Shown here one piece after another: positions 28,981-38,860 of a DNA stretch of 64,000 nucleotides. The translations under genes were made by a program, and so were the position numbers. Within the stretch, counting starts at the first letter, position 1. Each line of letters starts with the position of its first letter. The stretch is from Flavobacterium gelatinilyticum (lineage in GTDB: Bacteria > Bacteroidota > Bacteroidia > Flavobacteriales > Flavobacteriaceae), in the NCBI RefSeq assembly GCF_027111295.1, contig NZ_CP114287.1, positions 5,766,001 through 5,830,000 on the forward strand, given 5' to 3'. The notes beneath the pieces were generated by a model that did not search any database, was not told the origin of the DNA, and saw nothing but the letters and a program-made list of their open reading frames with translations.

Positions 28981-30603
28981 ATGAATACGAGATTCTCTTC
29001 CATTTTGTTTTTTTTCTTCATACTAAAAATTTATCCTCAGACTTCAGAAAAAAAACAGATTGATCATTTGAAAACTCTGACTGAGCCTGAGAAAAAAGCT
29101 GAGCAGTATCGTAAAAGAGCCTTGCAGCTGAAAGATTTAGATTGGAACCGCGCCATAAAATATATTGAACTTGCAGAAATCGAAGCCAAAAAGACAGGCG
29201 AACCGGATTTTCTGCTGGCTCATCTTTATGTAACTGCCGGAAAAATGTATGCCTCAAAAGATGTTTTGGATATTGCCTTACAGTATTATCTTAAAGCTCA
29301 TGAGATATACAAGGACAGGAACAACCCTGATGAAATTTCAAAATTAGAGAATAACCTGGCTATCATTTATTCGCAGGGTAATAATAAGGAAAAAGCACTG
29401 CAGTATTTTTATAACGTTTATCGCTATCAAAGTGCCAAAAAAGATTCTGTTAAGCTGGTTAAAGTTTTAAATAATATAGGAACCATTTATCAAAAAAGAA
29501 ATCCGGATTCGTCTTTATATTATTATAAGAAAGCTTATGTGCTAAATAAATATCTAAAAGATAATAACTTAAAAATTTATGTCTGTACTAATTTGGCGCA
29601 GACTTATGGACTAAAAAAAGATAAAAACAAAGCTGCGTTATACTATAACGAGGCATTTTCTTTTATGAATAAACCATCAGCTGATGTCGTAAAAGCTTTT
29701 GCATACGAATCTTTTGCAGAATACAATCTGAAAGAGAAAAATTATGACATAGTAATCGAAAATGCTCAAAAAGCATTAGAACTAAATAAAGGTAAAGCAT
29801 TTAGTTTTTCAGGTTTAAATCTCAACAAAATCTTGTCTCAGGCCTATATCAAAAAGCAAGATTTCAAAACTGCGGTTTATTATTTTCAGCAGCACAATAT
29901 TATAAATGACAGCATTGATGTCGAACAAAAAGCAGTAAATCTGGAAAGAATAAGGCTTGAACAAGATTATAAAGCCCGTACACAAATAAGAGAACTTATC
30001 GAAGAACAAAAAAGGTCTGAACTATATCTAATAGGTCTGATATTAGTTGTTGGAATTTTAATTTTGATTATACTTTTAATAAAATACCGAAACAGAAACA
30101 TCAGCAATCAACTCGAAAGAGAGATTTTAAAAAGAAAAGAACATGAGCTGAAACAAAGTCTGGAAGCAAAGAATATGGTTCTTATTGGCAAAGCAATGTC
30201 AGAAATACACCGAACTGATAATATCAATGAAATTTTAACTGACCTTAAAAAGATTAAACTAAAAACAGCTGGAAAAGAATTGCAGCAGGCAATTGATATT
30301 GTTTTAAAACGATTGGAAAAAAACCTGAATACGGATATTTGGAAAGAATTTGAAATCAGCTTTGAACAGGTTCATAAATCTTTCTTCGATAAACTAACAT
30401 TCGATTACCCTTCACTTTCGCCTAAAGACCGCAGATTATGCGCACTTTTGTATCTTGATTTAACTACAAAAGAAATTTCTCAAATTACGGGGCAGTCTTT
30501 CAAATCTATCGAAAATGCCCGAACAAGACTCCGAAAAAAGTTTGATTTAACCAACGAAAAAGTAAATCTTTCAACCTATTTAAACTCTTTTAAACCTAAT
30601 TAA
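28981..30603 (+). CDS. TPR membrane regulator with C-terminal LuxR-type HTH
   Basis: 540 residues. Signal sequence about 1-20 (FFFFILKIYPQ). TPR repeats fill about 40-330 (AEQYRKRALQLKDLDWNRAIKY; ALQYYLKAHEIY; ALQYFYNVYRY). One membrane helix is at about 350-368 (LIGLILVVGILILIILLI), then a coiled coil, then a C-terminal HTH (LSPKDRRLCALLYLDLTTKEISQITG, then SIENARTRLRKKF). This periplasmic TPR/TM/cytoplasmic HTH design is widespread in Bacteroidota and resembles a one-component membrane-bound regulator. TAAATTTG at 28948-28955 matches the -7 promoter consensus. It is upstream of the M4 protease, but a 390-bp gap and a hairpin separate them. Confidence 0.85.
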   Translation: MNTRFSSILFFFFILKIYPQTSEKKQIDHLKTLTEPEKKAEQYRKRALQLKDLDWNRAIKYIELAEIEAKKTGEPDFLLAHLYVTAGKMYASKDVLDIALQYYLKAHEIYKDRNNPDEISKLENNLAIIYSQGNNKEKALQYFYNVYRYQSAKKDSVKLVKVLNNIGTIYQKRNPDSSLYYYKKAYVLNKYLKDNNLKIYVCTNLAQTYGLKKDKNKAALYYNEAFSFMNKPSADVVKAFAYESFAEYNLKEKNYDIVIENAQKALELNKGKAFSFSGLNLNKILSQAYIKKQDFKTAVYYFQQHNIINDSIDVEQKAVNLERIRLEQDYKARTQIRELIEEQKRSELYLIGLILVVGILILIILLIKYRNRNISNQLEREILKRKEHELKQSLEAKNMVLIGKAMSEIHRTDNINEILTDLKKIKLKTAGKELQQAIDIVLKRLEKNLNTDIWKEFEISFEQVHKSFFDKLTFDYPSLSPKDRRLCALLYLDLTTKEISQITGQSFKSIENARTRLRKKFDLTNEKVNLSTYLNSFKPN

Positions 30604-30771
30604 ATTCCTTTTTTGTTCTGAGTTAATTTATTGATAATCTTTGTTTTAATTCGTTTTGAGTGTTTTTTGTGAAAGACATTTTCTGTTGTGAGTGTTTTTG
30701 CAGCAGTCCTTTTTTTCAGCTTTTTAAATGTCCCTTCTACATTTACGAGGCTATTACAAAAATGAGTCTGG

Positions 30772-30909
30772 ATGAATGCAAAGAAAAAAAATATACCTCT
30801 TAAAACTTTGGAACAGCTTTTAGAAGAAGCTGAAACCAAAAAGAGTGCACTCTTAAAAATTGTCCGGAAATTAAGTAAAGCAGCTGTAAAAAATCAGAAA
30901 CCAAATTGA
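30772..30909 (+). CDS. Small basic helical protein, 45 aa (tentative)
   Basis: The ORF reads MNAKKKNIPLKTLEQLLEEA and then ETKKSALLKIVRKLSKAAV before a short KNQKPN tail. It is Lys-rich with heptad-like Leu spacing, suggesting one amphipathic helix or short coiled coil. The stop codon lies inside a hairpin (30877-30927) that could terminate its own transcript. No family is recognised. An opposing minus-strand ORF (30600-30839) looks like random AT-rich sequence. Confidence is limited by size. Confidence 0.35.
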   Translation: MNAKKKNIPLKTLEQLLEEAETKKSALLKIVRKLSKAAVKNQKPN

Positions 30910-30927
30910 TTTTTAGCAGCTGCTTTT
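30877..30927 (+). terminator. Long imperfect hairpin, probable terminator
   Basis: AAAGCAGCTG-TAAAAAATCA (30877-30896) pairs with TGATTTTTAGCAGCTGCTTTT (30907-30927) around a 10-nt loop, with one bulge. It overlaps the end of the 45-codon ORF. Confidence 0.6.
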
Positions 30928-30947
30928 GCTATTAAAGGCTCAGACTC

Positions 30948-30980
30948 TTTGTTAGTAAGCAAACTTTAATATTAACTTTT
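30948..30980 (+). promoter_or_regulatory. Candidate promoter of the M4 protease gene
   Basis: TTTG (30948-30951), 21 bp, then TAACTTTT (30973-30980): seven of eight bases of TAnnTTTG at accepted spacing. It would leave a very short 5' leader before the ATG at 30993, so it is tentative. Confidence 0.35.
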
Positions 30981-30992
30981 AAATTCAGAAAA

Positions 30993-33900
30993 ATGAACCA
31001 AATTTACTTCAAAGCGAGGTATTTATATTTTCTGCTGGGTTTCTTTGTTTGTTTCGCAGGAAAAGCACAGTCACCTTTTCAGAAAATAAAAAATACAAAT
31101 GTGCCGACAGCTGCAGGGAATCCCGCTAAAAATCAGACGGAGGATCAAAATTTTAAAAGAAGCAAAGACCCAAAACAAGAGGATACTGCAAATGCTTTTT
31201 TGGGTAAAAAAGAAGAACCAAAAGGGATAGAACTTTCTCAGGAAGAGAGCGAATCGATTAACAGGCAGATAGCTGAAAATCAAAAAATAGCAACACAAAA
31301 TTTAAATCTGGAAAAAAAAGTACAAGATTCAACAAAAGTGAAATCTTTTGCAAAATCGGCAGATTTAACAGCACGAAACATTTTTGAAGTTAAAAAAGCT
31401 GATTTTGATCTGCCTAAATCAGATCAAATGCAATTGAAATCCATATCTCAAAATCACGGGAGAACTTTAGCGACTTATCAGCAGTTGCACAATTCGATTC
31501 CAGTTGAAGGAGCAATTTATAAGGTTCGGGAAAATAAAACAAAAATTGATGCTTTTGGTCAGACAAGTAAAAAACTGCCTGCTGTTAGTACTTATAAAAT
31601 TGATGAAAAAACGGCTCTTGAAAATGCACTTAAAACTGTGAATGCAAAAGAATATATCTGGGAAAGCAAGAAATTGAGTGCCTTGGTGAACAAAAAGATA
31701 AGCCAAAAACCAAAAGGGGAACTGGTTTATGCAGGTCCAAATTTTTCTTCAGAATTAAAAGACTATTTTCTGACTTGGAAATTTGATGTTTTTGCAATAA
31801 ATCCACAATCAAGTCAGACGATTTATGTTGATGCTAATACAGGAAAAATACTATTAACGATCGATTTGAGCCGGGATGTGCATATAAAGGCAGATAAAGT
31901 TGAAGATAACACACAAAGATTAGGTCGGGGTAAATCAAGATATTCCGGAGAAGTTACTTTTAATACCAAACAGTATTCAGATGGTTTCAGGCTTGAAGCT
32001 GATCAGGGAAAATTTGGAGTGCCAATTTTTACCTTAAACATGAACCATTATGATTATCCATCTGATGAGATTATTACAGAATTTATAGACGAAGATAATA
32101 TCTGGAACGAACTTCATAATAAAGATCATGATGAAGTGGCATTAGATATTCATTGGGGAATGCAGAAAACCATTGATTATTATGCAGAAAAATTCAATAG
32201 AAACAGTATTGATAATGAAGGAATGACTGTTTTTGGTTTGGCGCATTTGGGTAAAAATGTTGATAATGCATCATGGACCGGAGCCTGGGCACAATTTGGA
32301 GATGGGGTGAATAATGCACCGTATGTTGGATTAGGAATTACAGCACATGAACTTACGCATGCTGTAACGCAATTTTCTGCCGGATTAATTTATCGCGGAG
32401 AATCCGGTGCCATGAATGAGTCCTTTAGTGATATATTTGGTATTGCTGCTGAATTTTATGTTGGGAAAGATCCTAAAGAAAAGATTTGGCTTTTGGGAGA
32501 TGAATTATACAAGCATGGAAGTATGCGTAATATGGCCAATCCTAAAGCACAAAACCAGCCGGATACCTATGGAGGAAAAAATTGGGTAAATCCAGCAGCT
32601 CTTAACTTTGATAATGGCGGTGTGCACATTAACAGCGGCATAACCAATTACTGGTTTTATCTTTTATGCGAAGGCGGAAAAGGTACAAATGACAATAAAA
32701 ATGATTACGAAGTTAAAGCAATTGGTCTGGCTAAAGCAGAAAAAATCGCCTATTTAACACTTACAGAATATCTGTCACCTTCTTCTAATTTCAATGATAT
32801 GCGCCAGGCGAGTCTGATGGCTGTAGAAGATTTGTATGGATTAAGCTCTGAAGAATATAAGCAGGTAACAAATGCCTGGTATGCAATTGGCTTGGGAGCC
32901 TCTTTTTCAGAAAAACAAATCTCAATTGTTTCTATTGAAAAACCAACAGCAGAATGCGGTTCTTTAAAAGGAGATGAGCCATTTTATGTTAAAATAAGAA
33001 ATACAGGAAGTGCTGTTATTAAGGCTGATGAAACTTTGAATTATAAATTGAGATCAATGGCTGAAGGATTCGGAGGCAGATATAATGTGCTTTATATTCA
33101 CGACGGAACAATTAAATTCGCAAAAGACCTCGCTGTTGGAGAAGAATCCATTGTAAAGCTTCAGGATAAATTAGTTTATTATGAAAGTTTGACTGTTCCT
33201 ACTTATGTAGAAGTTAAACTTGATTTTAAGCCTGTTGAGGCCTTCGGTACAAAAGATGGTACTTCCTTTGTCACAAATCTTTTGGTTAAACCTTCTCAAA
33301 AAGATTATGACATACAAGTTGTTGGATTAAATTTTCCAGCTTACACTGGACAAATTTTAACGGCTAACCATCCGTTAGCAATAAAACTTTACAATTTAGG
33401 CTGTGCTGATATTCCGGCAGGGTCTCAGTTAAAAATAGGGTATTTAAACAAAAAATCGGAAAACCAAATAGTTTGGAAAGACATTATTTTAGAAACGGCA
33501 TTTAAAAAGAATTCAGAAATTACAATTCCGTTTAATGTTAATATAGATTTATCTGTGCAGGGATTATATTCTTATGAATGTTTTGTTACGTACAGTCAAG
33601 ACCCAATACTAACAAACAACAATGCCGTTAGTGCAGTTTACAGCGGCGTAGTAAATCAATTTCCATACAATGAGAATTTTGACCAAACCCCCGGAGGCTG
33701 GTATTCTAATTCATTACAAGGAAATCAAAAATTTAAATGGCAGCCGTTTTCTACTGCATTTAGAGATATAAAATCTAAATACGCATGGATAGACGTTGAT
33801 TTAAGCATCTCACAAAAGCTTCCGGCAAATTCAGATTTTACATTAGAATCTCCAATATTTGATTTCACGAATATTGACTCTCCATATATTGAGTTTGATA

Positions 33901-36900
33901 TGATTCATCTATTTGCAAAAGGCTTGGAGGGACTAATTATAGAATATTCTGATGAGAATGGGCAAAATTGGAAAAAAGCAACAAATGTTAATTATTCAGA
34001 AACTGTGCATGTTAATAATTTGACACAAGGACCCTGGTTCACTGGAATTAATACTCTTTATAGTAAAGATCCTTATCAGATACGCCTGAATGAATTAAAG
34101 GGAAAAAAAGCAGCTATTCGTTTTCGTGTATTGACCGATAAAGTTGAATATGGTTATATCGGGGCAGTAATAGATAATATTAAAGTAAGTGATACGCCAT
34201 TTGATATAGAAGTTTTAACTGCCTCATTAGATTCAGGAAAATGTACAATTGACAATACTAAAGTTACTATAACTGCCAAAATCACTAATAATTTTATTAC
34301 TCAAAATGAAAAGGTTGTAGTTGAATTAAAAATTCTAGACAGTATGAAGAAGGAAGTTTTTTCTAAAAGCGAAAAAACAACTTTAGCATTTGCTAAGTTT
34401 AAGGACACGATAAGTTATTCCATTTCTAATATTGATTTAAAGAGTATTGGTGCAAACACTATAATACTTTCTGTATTTCCGGAAGACATTACTAAAGAAG
34501 CCAAGCCAAAGAATAACAGTTTTACATTTGGCTATGATAATTGGAAAAATGAAGATATGAAAGTATCTGTTCTTCCTTATGTAATGGATTTTGAAGATGA
34601 TACTAAATACAAAGCATGGAGAACATCTGAGAATAAAAACAGCGCAGGCTGGCAGCACGGAACAAGTGATGAACTGCGTTCGCTAGGATGGCAGGTAGGA
34701 GAACATACACATTTTATGGCCAGTAATGATGACAAGTGCAATTGTGATGCATCTAATGATATGCTGATTTCACCAGTTTTTGATTTAAGTAATTATAAAG
34801 AAGCACATTTAACATTTGATGGTTTTGGAGACAGTCAGGGGCTTTCGGATGGTTTTGTTAAAGTAAGCACTGATGGCGGCGTTACATGGGAAACGAAATT
34901 TAAAATGCCTTATTTAAGCAGATGGTTTGAATACTATGTTGATCTGAGTGCCTATGCCGGAAAATCTTGTGTTCAGATTGCTTTTCATCATAATGACAAC
35001 GGACTTTTTGCTAACGGTTTTGCAGTTGATAATATTAAAATCAAAGAGGTTAAAGAGCGTTTAGAATTATCTAATTTAAGCATTGCCGAAAAAGTTTATG
35101 AAGACGCAGCTTCACATGAATTTTTTATTGGCGTAAAAAATATTTATTACAATACTGTCAATAAAATCAACATAGAATATCAAATTACAAAAAATGGAAG
35201 TCCTGTTGGAGAACCGGTTTTTTTAGAAAGAGCGGGAGAATTACTAGTATATCAGACATTGGTTTATAAGATAAATGGTATGCCGCATCTTCCTGCAGGG
35301 AAATATGAAATTAATGTAAAAGTAACTTCAGAAGGACAGGCAAAAGCCGAAGCGCAAAATATTAAAGGATCTTTTGAGGTTATAGCTAATGCACCAGCCT
35401 TAAACATTGAAAGTTTTTCGAATGTAACACAAGGCTCACTTTTTGGATCAAATGGATTTACCTCAAATCAAAGTGATGAAAATTATCCATGGCGAAATGT
35501 TGTTGCACCGGATAATGTCTATTTATCCATCCCTAAAAAAGACCATACTGGAGATGCAGCCGGAAAAATGCTTTACAATCAGTTAGAAGGAGCTGCTCGA
35601 TATGGAGAACTGGTTTCTCCTGTATATACGTTATCAGACAAAGCAGCTGCTTTAGAATTTTTTTATGCGCTTCAAAGTAATTATTTGAATGCTTTTATTA
35701 TCGATATCAAAATTTTGGGAGGAGAGTGGACTGAATTGTGGAGAGATTCTAAAGAGGGAAATTATGCAGATACAGAATGGCAGAAAGCAACAGCAAATAT
35801 AAAAGCATATGCCGGCAAATCTGTAATGCTGCGATTAAGACATGCTAAGGCCGGCGGTTTTTCTTATATGACTTTTGATGATTTAAAAGTAATAAATACA
35901 CCTGTTTTAGATGTTTCGTTGCAGCTTTTATCACCAAAAGATGTATGCGGCGGAGATCAGGTAAAAGTCAAATTAACCAATGAAGGACAAGTTGCAATTG
36001 AAGCAAATACTATTCAGGTAAATTTAGAATACGTAAATACAAAGGAAAATATATCAGAAATTGTTGAAAATCAAATACCTGTTGGAGAAAGTATTGAATA
36101 TACTTTCAAGAAACAGCCTCAACATGACTTCTCGGGAGATTCTCATGTTTATAACCTTATAGCAAAATTAGAAAATGATATAGTTCCGTCTAATAATGAA
36201 ATAAAAGGGTATACATATCAAAATGTTGGAGCCGATTTTAAAATATTTGACAACACTGCAATTTATGGATATGAAGGCAAAGCTTTATACATTGATGCTG
36301 GAACTAATTTTGACTTCAAAAAATTAGATGTTGTTTCATATAAATGGAATACAGGTGAAGCTTCTAACAGTATCGAAATAAACAAAGAGGGAGACTATAC
36401 AGTTACTGCGGTCTTAAAAAATGGCTGTATACTTACTGAAACGATAACGGCAAAATTTGATGTTTTTAATTCTAAATTGCCAAGCGGGAAAGTATGTGGA
36501 CCGGAGGTTGTTTTAGCTCCGGGAAATTATGCTTCTTATGAATGGTTTGACGGTTCGACTAATCCGGAATTTATTGCAAAAGAAGATGGCAGCTATTATG
36601 TAACGGTTTACAATGAAAATGGTATTGGTAAAACATATAGTACCACTATCTCTATATTAGAAAACAAGGTGCCTGAAATCAAAGTTACCGGCAATGAAAA
36701 ACTGACAGCTTCAATAGATGCGGCTTCGTACCAGTGGTTTTTAGACGAAAGACCTATCCCGAATGCCACCGAAAAATCAATTATAACAATCTGGGAAGGA
36801 AATTACAGCCTGCAGACCACAAATGCCGCAGGATGTAATAGTATGTCAGAGTTGTTTGATTCCAAAGGAATGCTGATCGGAAAAATAACCAATGCATTTA

Positions 36901-37127
36901 GAGTTTTCCCGAATCCGATAGTTGATAATGTGAATATTTTCCTGACCGATAGAGCAGAGGGCGAAACACAAATCAGAATTTATGCAATAGATGGTAAAGA
37001 AGTCTGGAAAAAGACTTATGCCTCTTTTCCATCAAACATAAATGTAAACGGATTGATTGCAGGAGTCTATATTTTAGAATGTACTGTGCAAAACAAAAAA
37101 TATACAGCAAAGATTATCAAAAAGTAA
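30993..37127 (+). CDS. Large T9SS-secreted M4 (thermolysin-like) metalloprotease
   Basis: 2044 residues. Signal peptide about 1-25 (FAGKAQ), then a propeptide with FTP/PepSY-like features (about 110-300). The M4 catalytic domain (about 320-640) has the zinc motif H452-E453-L454-T455-H456, the third ligand E476 in GAMNESFSD exactly 20 residues after H456, and the transition-state His H545 in GVHINSG, so the enzyme should be active. The remaining 1400 residues are beta-rich: CARDB-like repeats, at least three MAM/choice-of-anchor-like jelly rolls (for example SPIFDFTNIDSPYIEFDMIH), and Ig/PKD-like modules. A T9SS sorting domain ends the protein (FRVFPNPIVDNVNIF to AKIIKK). It is much longer than usual M4 enzymes because of the binding modules. 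Likely an extracellular protein-degrading enzyme. Confidence 0.9.
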   Translation: MNQIYFKARYLYFLLGFFVCFAGKAQSPFQKIKNTNVPTAAGNPAKNQTEDQNFKRSKDPKQEDTANAFLGKKEEPKGIELSQEESESINRQIAENQKIATQNLNLEKKVQDSTKVKSFAKSADLTARNIFEVKKADFDLPKSDQMQLKSISQNHGRTLATYQQLHNSIPVEGAIYKVRENKTKIDAFGQTSKKLPAVSTYKIDEKTALENALKTVNAKEYIWESKKLSALVNKKISQKPKGELVYAGPNFSSELKDYFLTWKFDVFAINPQSSQTIYVDANTGKILLTIDLSRDVHIKADKVEDNTQRLGRGKSRYSGEVTFNTKQYSDGFRLEADQGKFGVPIFTLNMNHYDYPSDEIITEFIDEDNIWNELHNKDHDEVALDIHWGMQKTIDYYAEKFNRNSIDNEGMTVFGLAHLGKNVDNASWTGAWAQFGDGVNNAPYVGLGITAHELTHAVTQFSAGLIYRGESGAMNESFSDIFGIAAEFYVGKDPKEKIWLLGDELYKHGSMRNMANPKAQNQPDTYGGKNWVNPAALNFDNGGVHINSGITNYWFYLLCEGGKGTNDNKNDYEVKAIGLAKAEKIAYLTLTEYLSPSSNFNDMRQASLMAVEDLYGLSSEEYKQVTNAWYAIGLGASFSEKQISIVSIEKPTAECGSLKGDEPFYVKIRNTGSAVIKADETLNYKLRSMAEGFGGRYNVLYIHDGTIKFAKDLAVGEESIVKLQDKLVYYESLTVPTYVEVKLDFKPVEAFGTKDGTSFVTNLLVKPSQKDYDIQVVGLNFPAYTGQILTANHPLAIKLYNLGCADIPAGSQLKIGYLNKKSENQIVWKDIILETAFKKNSEITIPFNVNIDLSVQGLYSYECFVTYSQDPILTNNNAVSAVYSGVVNQFPYNENFDQTPGGWYSNSLQGNQKFKWQPFSTAFRDIKSKYAWIDVDLSISQKLPANSDFTLESPIFDFTNIDSPYIEFDMIHLFAKGLEGLIIEYSDENGQNWKKATNVNYSETVHVNNLTQGPWFTGINTLYSKDPYQIRLNELKGKKAAIRFRVLTDKVEYGYIGAVIDNIKVSDTPFDIEVLTASLDSGKCTIDNTKVTITAKITNNFITQNEKVVVELKILDSMKKEVFSKSEKTTLAFAKFKDTISYSISNIDLKSIGANTIILSVFPEDITKEAKPKNNSFTFGYDNWKNEDMKVSVLPYVMDFEDDTKYKAWRTSENKNSAGWQHGTSDELRSLGWQVGEHTHFMASNDDKCNCDASNDMLISPVFDLSNYKEAHLTFDGFGDSQGLSDGFVKVSTDGGVTWETKFKMPYLSRWFEYYVDLSAYAGKSCVQIAFHHNDNGLFANGFAVDNIKIKEVKERLELSNLSIAEKVYEDAASHEFFIGVKNIYYNTVNKINIEYQITKNGSPVGEPVFLERAGELLVYQTLVYKINGMPHLPAGKYEINVKVTSEGQAKAEAQNIKGSFEVIANAPALNIESFSNVTQGSLFGSNGFTSNQSDENYPWRNVVAPDNVYLSIPKKDHTGDAAGKMLYNQLEGAARYGELVSPVYTLSDKAAALEFFYALQSNYLNAFIIDIKILGGEWTELWRDSKEGNYADTEWQKATANIKAYAGKSVMLRLRHAKAGGFSYMTFDDLKVINTPVLDVSLQLLSPKDVCGGDQVKVKLTNEGQVAIEANTIQVNLEYVNTKENISEIVENQIPVGESIEYTFKKQPQHDFSGDSHVYNLIAKLENDIVPSNNEIKGYTYQNVGADFKIFDNTAIYGYEGKALYIDAGTNFDFKKLDVVSYKWNTGEASNSIEINKEGDYTVTAVLKNGCILTETITAKFDVFNSKLPSGKVCGPEVVLAPGNYASYEWFDGSTNPEFIAKEDGSYYVTVYNENGIGKTYSTTISILENKVPEIKVTGNEKLTASIDAASYQWFLDERPIPNATEKSIITIWEGNYSLQTTNAAGCNSMSELFDSKGMLIGKITNAFRVFPNPIVDNVNIFLTDRAEGETQIRIYAIDGKEVWKKTYASFPSNINVNGLIAGVYILECTVQNKKYTAKIIKK

Positions 37128-37190
37128 CAGATTACATGCAAAATGGGTAACTCTGTTATTCAGGGTTATCCGTTTTTAAAACAAACACAA

Positions 37191-37829
37191 ATGAAAAAAT
37201 CCATATTAATTTTAGGAGCACTATTTTTTTGTGCTTCGGTCTTTGCTCAGTCAGATAAAATACTGCTGGGTTTAAAAGCAGGTTTAAACATTTCGACTTT
37301 AACGCTCGATGAAATTGAATTAAACTCATTATCAAAAACAGGCTTTACAGCCGGACTTATGGCAGAAATTCCGTTGATTAAAAAATTATCAGTTCAGCCC
37401 GAAATAATGTACAGCCGGCAGGGAGTTAAAATTACGTATTCTGATGAAGAAGTTACCAATTCAAAGTACAAAAGCACAATTAGTTTAAATTACCTGAATA
37501 TTCCGGTTATGCTCAAATATTACATTTTGCAGGGATTCAGCCTGCAGGCAGGACCACAGTTAGGAATTCTCTTAAAGGCAGAGAATAAATCTTATGACAA
37601 CTTTTTGGGTTATGAGAATAACGAAAAATATAATTTATCAGAGTATTCAAACGGAGTAGACGCTTCTGTAAACTTTGGATTAGGATATCAGTTTAAAAAC
37701 AAATTTTATGCAGATGTACGATACAACATCTCTTATACGGATGTTTTTAAGAATGCCAATAAAACTTATGTAATAAATAATGATATGAAGAATAGGGTTT
37801 TTCAAATAACAGTCGGCTATTTTTTGTAA
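37191..37829 (+). CDS. PorT-family outer membrane beta-barrel protein
   Basis: 212 residues from ATG 37191; the upstream in-frame ATG at 37143 would place 16 residues before an obvious signal peptide. Signal peptide about 1-20 (LGALFFCASVFAQ). LGLKAGLNISTLT begins the barrel, typical of the outer-membrane beta-barrel/PorT-like family, with alternating strands to the terminal aromatic residue (VFQITVGYFL). It is 63 bp after the M4 protease on the same strand with no terminator between, so read-through is likely. The specific role is unknown. Confidence 0.82.
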   Translation: MKKSILILGALFFCASVFAQSDKILLGLKAGLNISTLTLDEIELNSLSKTGFTAGLMAEIPLIKKLSVQPEIMYSRQGVKITYSDEEVTNSKYKSTISLNYLNIPVMLKYYILQGFSLQAGPQLGILLKAENKSYDNFLGYENNEKYNLSEYSNGVDASVNFGLGYQFKNKFYADVRYNISYTDVFKNANKTYVINNDMKNRVFQITVGYFL

Positions 37830-37857
37830 ATTAATTTGTAGAACTTCATATCAAATG

Positions 37858-37888
37858 AAAACCACTCTTTATCAGAGTGGTTTTTTTT
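37858..37888. terminator. Bidirectional terminator between convergent genes
   Basis: AAAACCACTCT and AGAGTGGTTTT form an 11-bp stem with a 5-nt loop and T-runs on both strands. It serves the plus-strand barrel gene and the minus-strand oxidoreductase. Confidence 0.88.
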
Positions 37889-37906
37889 ATATTTTGCTTT
37901 AAATTT

Positions 37907-38782
37907 TTAGAATTTCCCCGCAAATTCTTTAGCAAAGTCTTCCAGTTTTGTTTTTCCATCAACAGATAAATTGCTTTTAAGAAAATCTTCGGCAATTTTT
38001 CCGTTTCTTAAACCAGTTCCCATTTCGGTATACAATGCCGCAATTTCTTCCGGGATTCCGGCTTGTTTCATTCCCTCAAGTGACTGTTCATCTGTAAATT
38101 CTACCCAGGGTAAATTAGGTTTAGCAATTGCAGTTCCCAAAACAGCGGCAATGTCTCCGGGAGTACGCACATCACTTATAATGTAACGGATATTTTTTTC
38201 TGAAGGAGTTTTTATTAATTCTTCAGACACAGCCTGAGCGATATCTTCCGGATGAACTAATGGTATTTTTACATCTAAAGGAAAATTACCACCCATAATT
38301 CCTGCTCCCTGAATCATCGGAACATCATTGTAAAAGTTCGTATAAAAATAACCGGCTCTTAAAAAAGTGATAGATACAGGTAACTCATTATATATTTTTT
38401 CGATTTGATAAAGTCCTGCAATTGGACCGTTTCCGGTTGGTAAATCAGCTCCAATACTGCTTAACATTACAACACGTTTAATGTTGGTTTCAGATATTGC
38501 TTTTGCAAAAGCACGACCGGCTTCGGCTGTATTCGCAATTACATTTTGTCCTCCTAAATTTGGCGGTGTCATAGCAAAAAGAGCATCAGCACTTTTTAAT
38601 GCTTCAGTTAAAAATGCTGAATCGCTCACGGATCCAATTGCTGCCTTTGCGCCCAGAGTTTCGATTGCCTCTTTTTTTGCAGTACTGCTTGTAATGACAG
38701 TTACATCATGTCCGGCCTGAACCAGTTTTGCAGTTAATGGTTTTCCGATATTTCCTAACGAACCTGAAATTATAATTTTCAT
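37907..38782 (-). CDS. NmrA/QorB-like NAD(P)-binding oxidoreductase
   Basis: 291 residues from ATG 38782 (MKIIISGSLGNIGKPL). The N-terminal Rossmann motif GSLGNIG fits GxxGxxG. VVMLSSIGADLP and FLRAGYFYTN are typical of atypical short-chain dehydrogenases of the NmrA/QorB (YtfG) group. In E. coli the comparable gene reduces quinones and is divergent from an HxlR-type regulator, the same arrangement as here. Quinone or electrophile reduction is therefore the best guess. Start choice is supported by promoter placement: the -7 box is at 38807-38814. Confidence 0.85.
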   Translation of the reverse strand: MKIIISGSLGNIGKPLTAKLVQAGHDVTVITSSTAKKEAIETLGAKAAIGSVSDSAFLTEALKSADALFAMTPPNLGGQNVIANTAEAGRAFAKAISETNIKRVVMLSSIGADLPTGNGPIAGLYQIEKIYNELPVSITFLRAGYFYTNFYNDVPMIQGAGIMGGNFPLDVKIPLVHPEDIAQAVSEELIKTPSEKNIRYIISDVRTPGDIAAVLGTAIAKPNLPWVEFTDEQSLEGMKQAGIPEEIAALYTEMGTGLRNGKIAEDFLKSNLSVDGKTKLEDFAKEFAGKF

Positions 38783-38806
38783 AATATATTTTTTTATTTG
38801 TTGAGA

Positions 38807-38840
38807 CAAAGGTATATTTGCACTTACTTTTATACAAGTA
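38807..38840. promoter_or_regulatory. Overlapping divergent promoters with a shared HxlR-type operator
   Basis: On the minus strand TTG (38837-38835), 20 bp, TACCTTTG (38814-38807) is a full consensus promoter. On the plus strand TATATTTG lies at 38813-38820. Palindrome TACTT-T-TATA-C-AAGTA (38825-38840) covers the minus -33 box and the expected plus-strand start site. Its TACT...AGTA ends resemble known HxlR/YodB-type sites. Confidence 0.65.
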
Positions 38841-38860
38841 CTTACCCTAAAGTATGTATC

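Noticed and set aside
30600..30839. Minus-strand ORF of 79 codons
   Set aside because: Composition is Lys/Phe/Thr-rich as expected of random AT-rich sequence; no signal peptide, domain or promoter. The overlapping plus-strand 45-codon ORF is slightly better.
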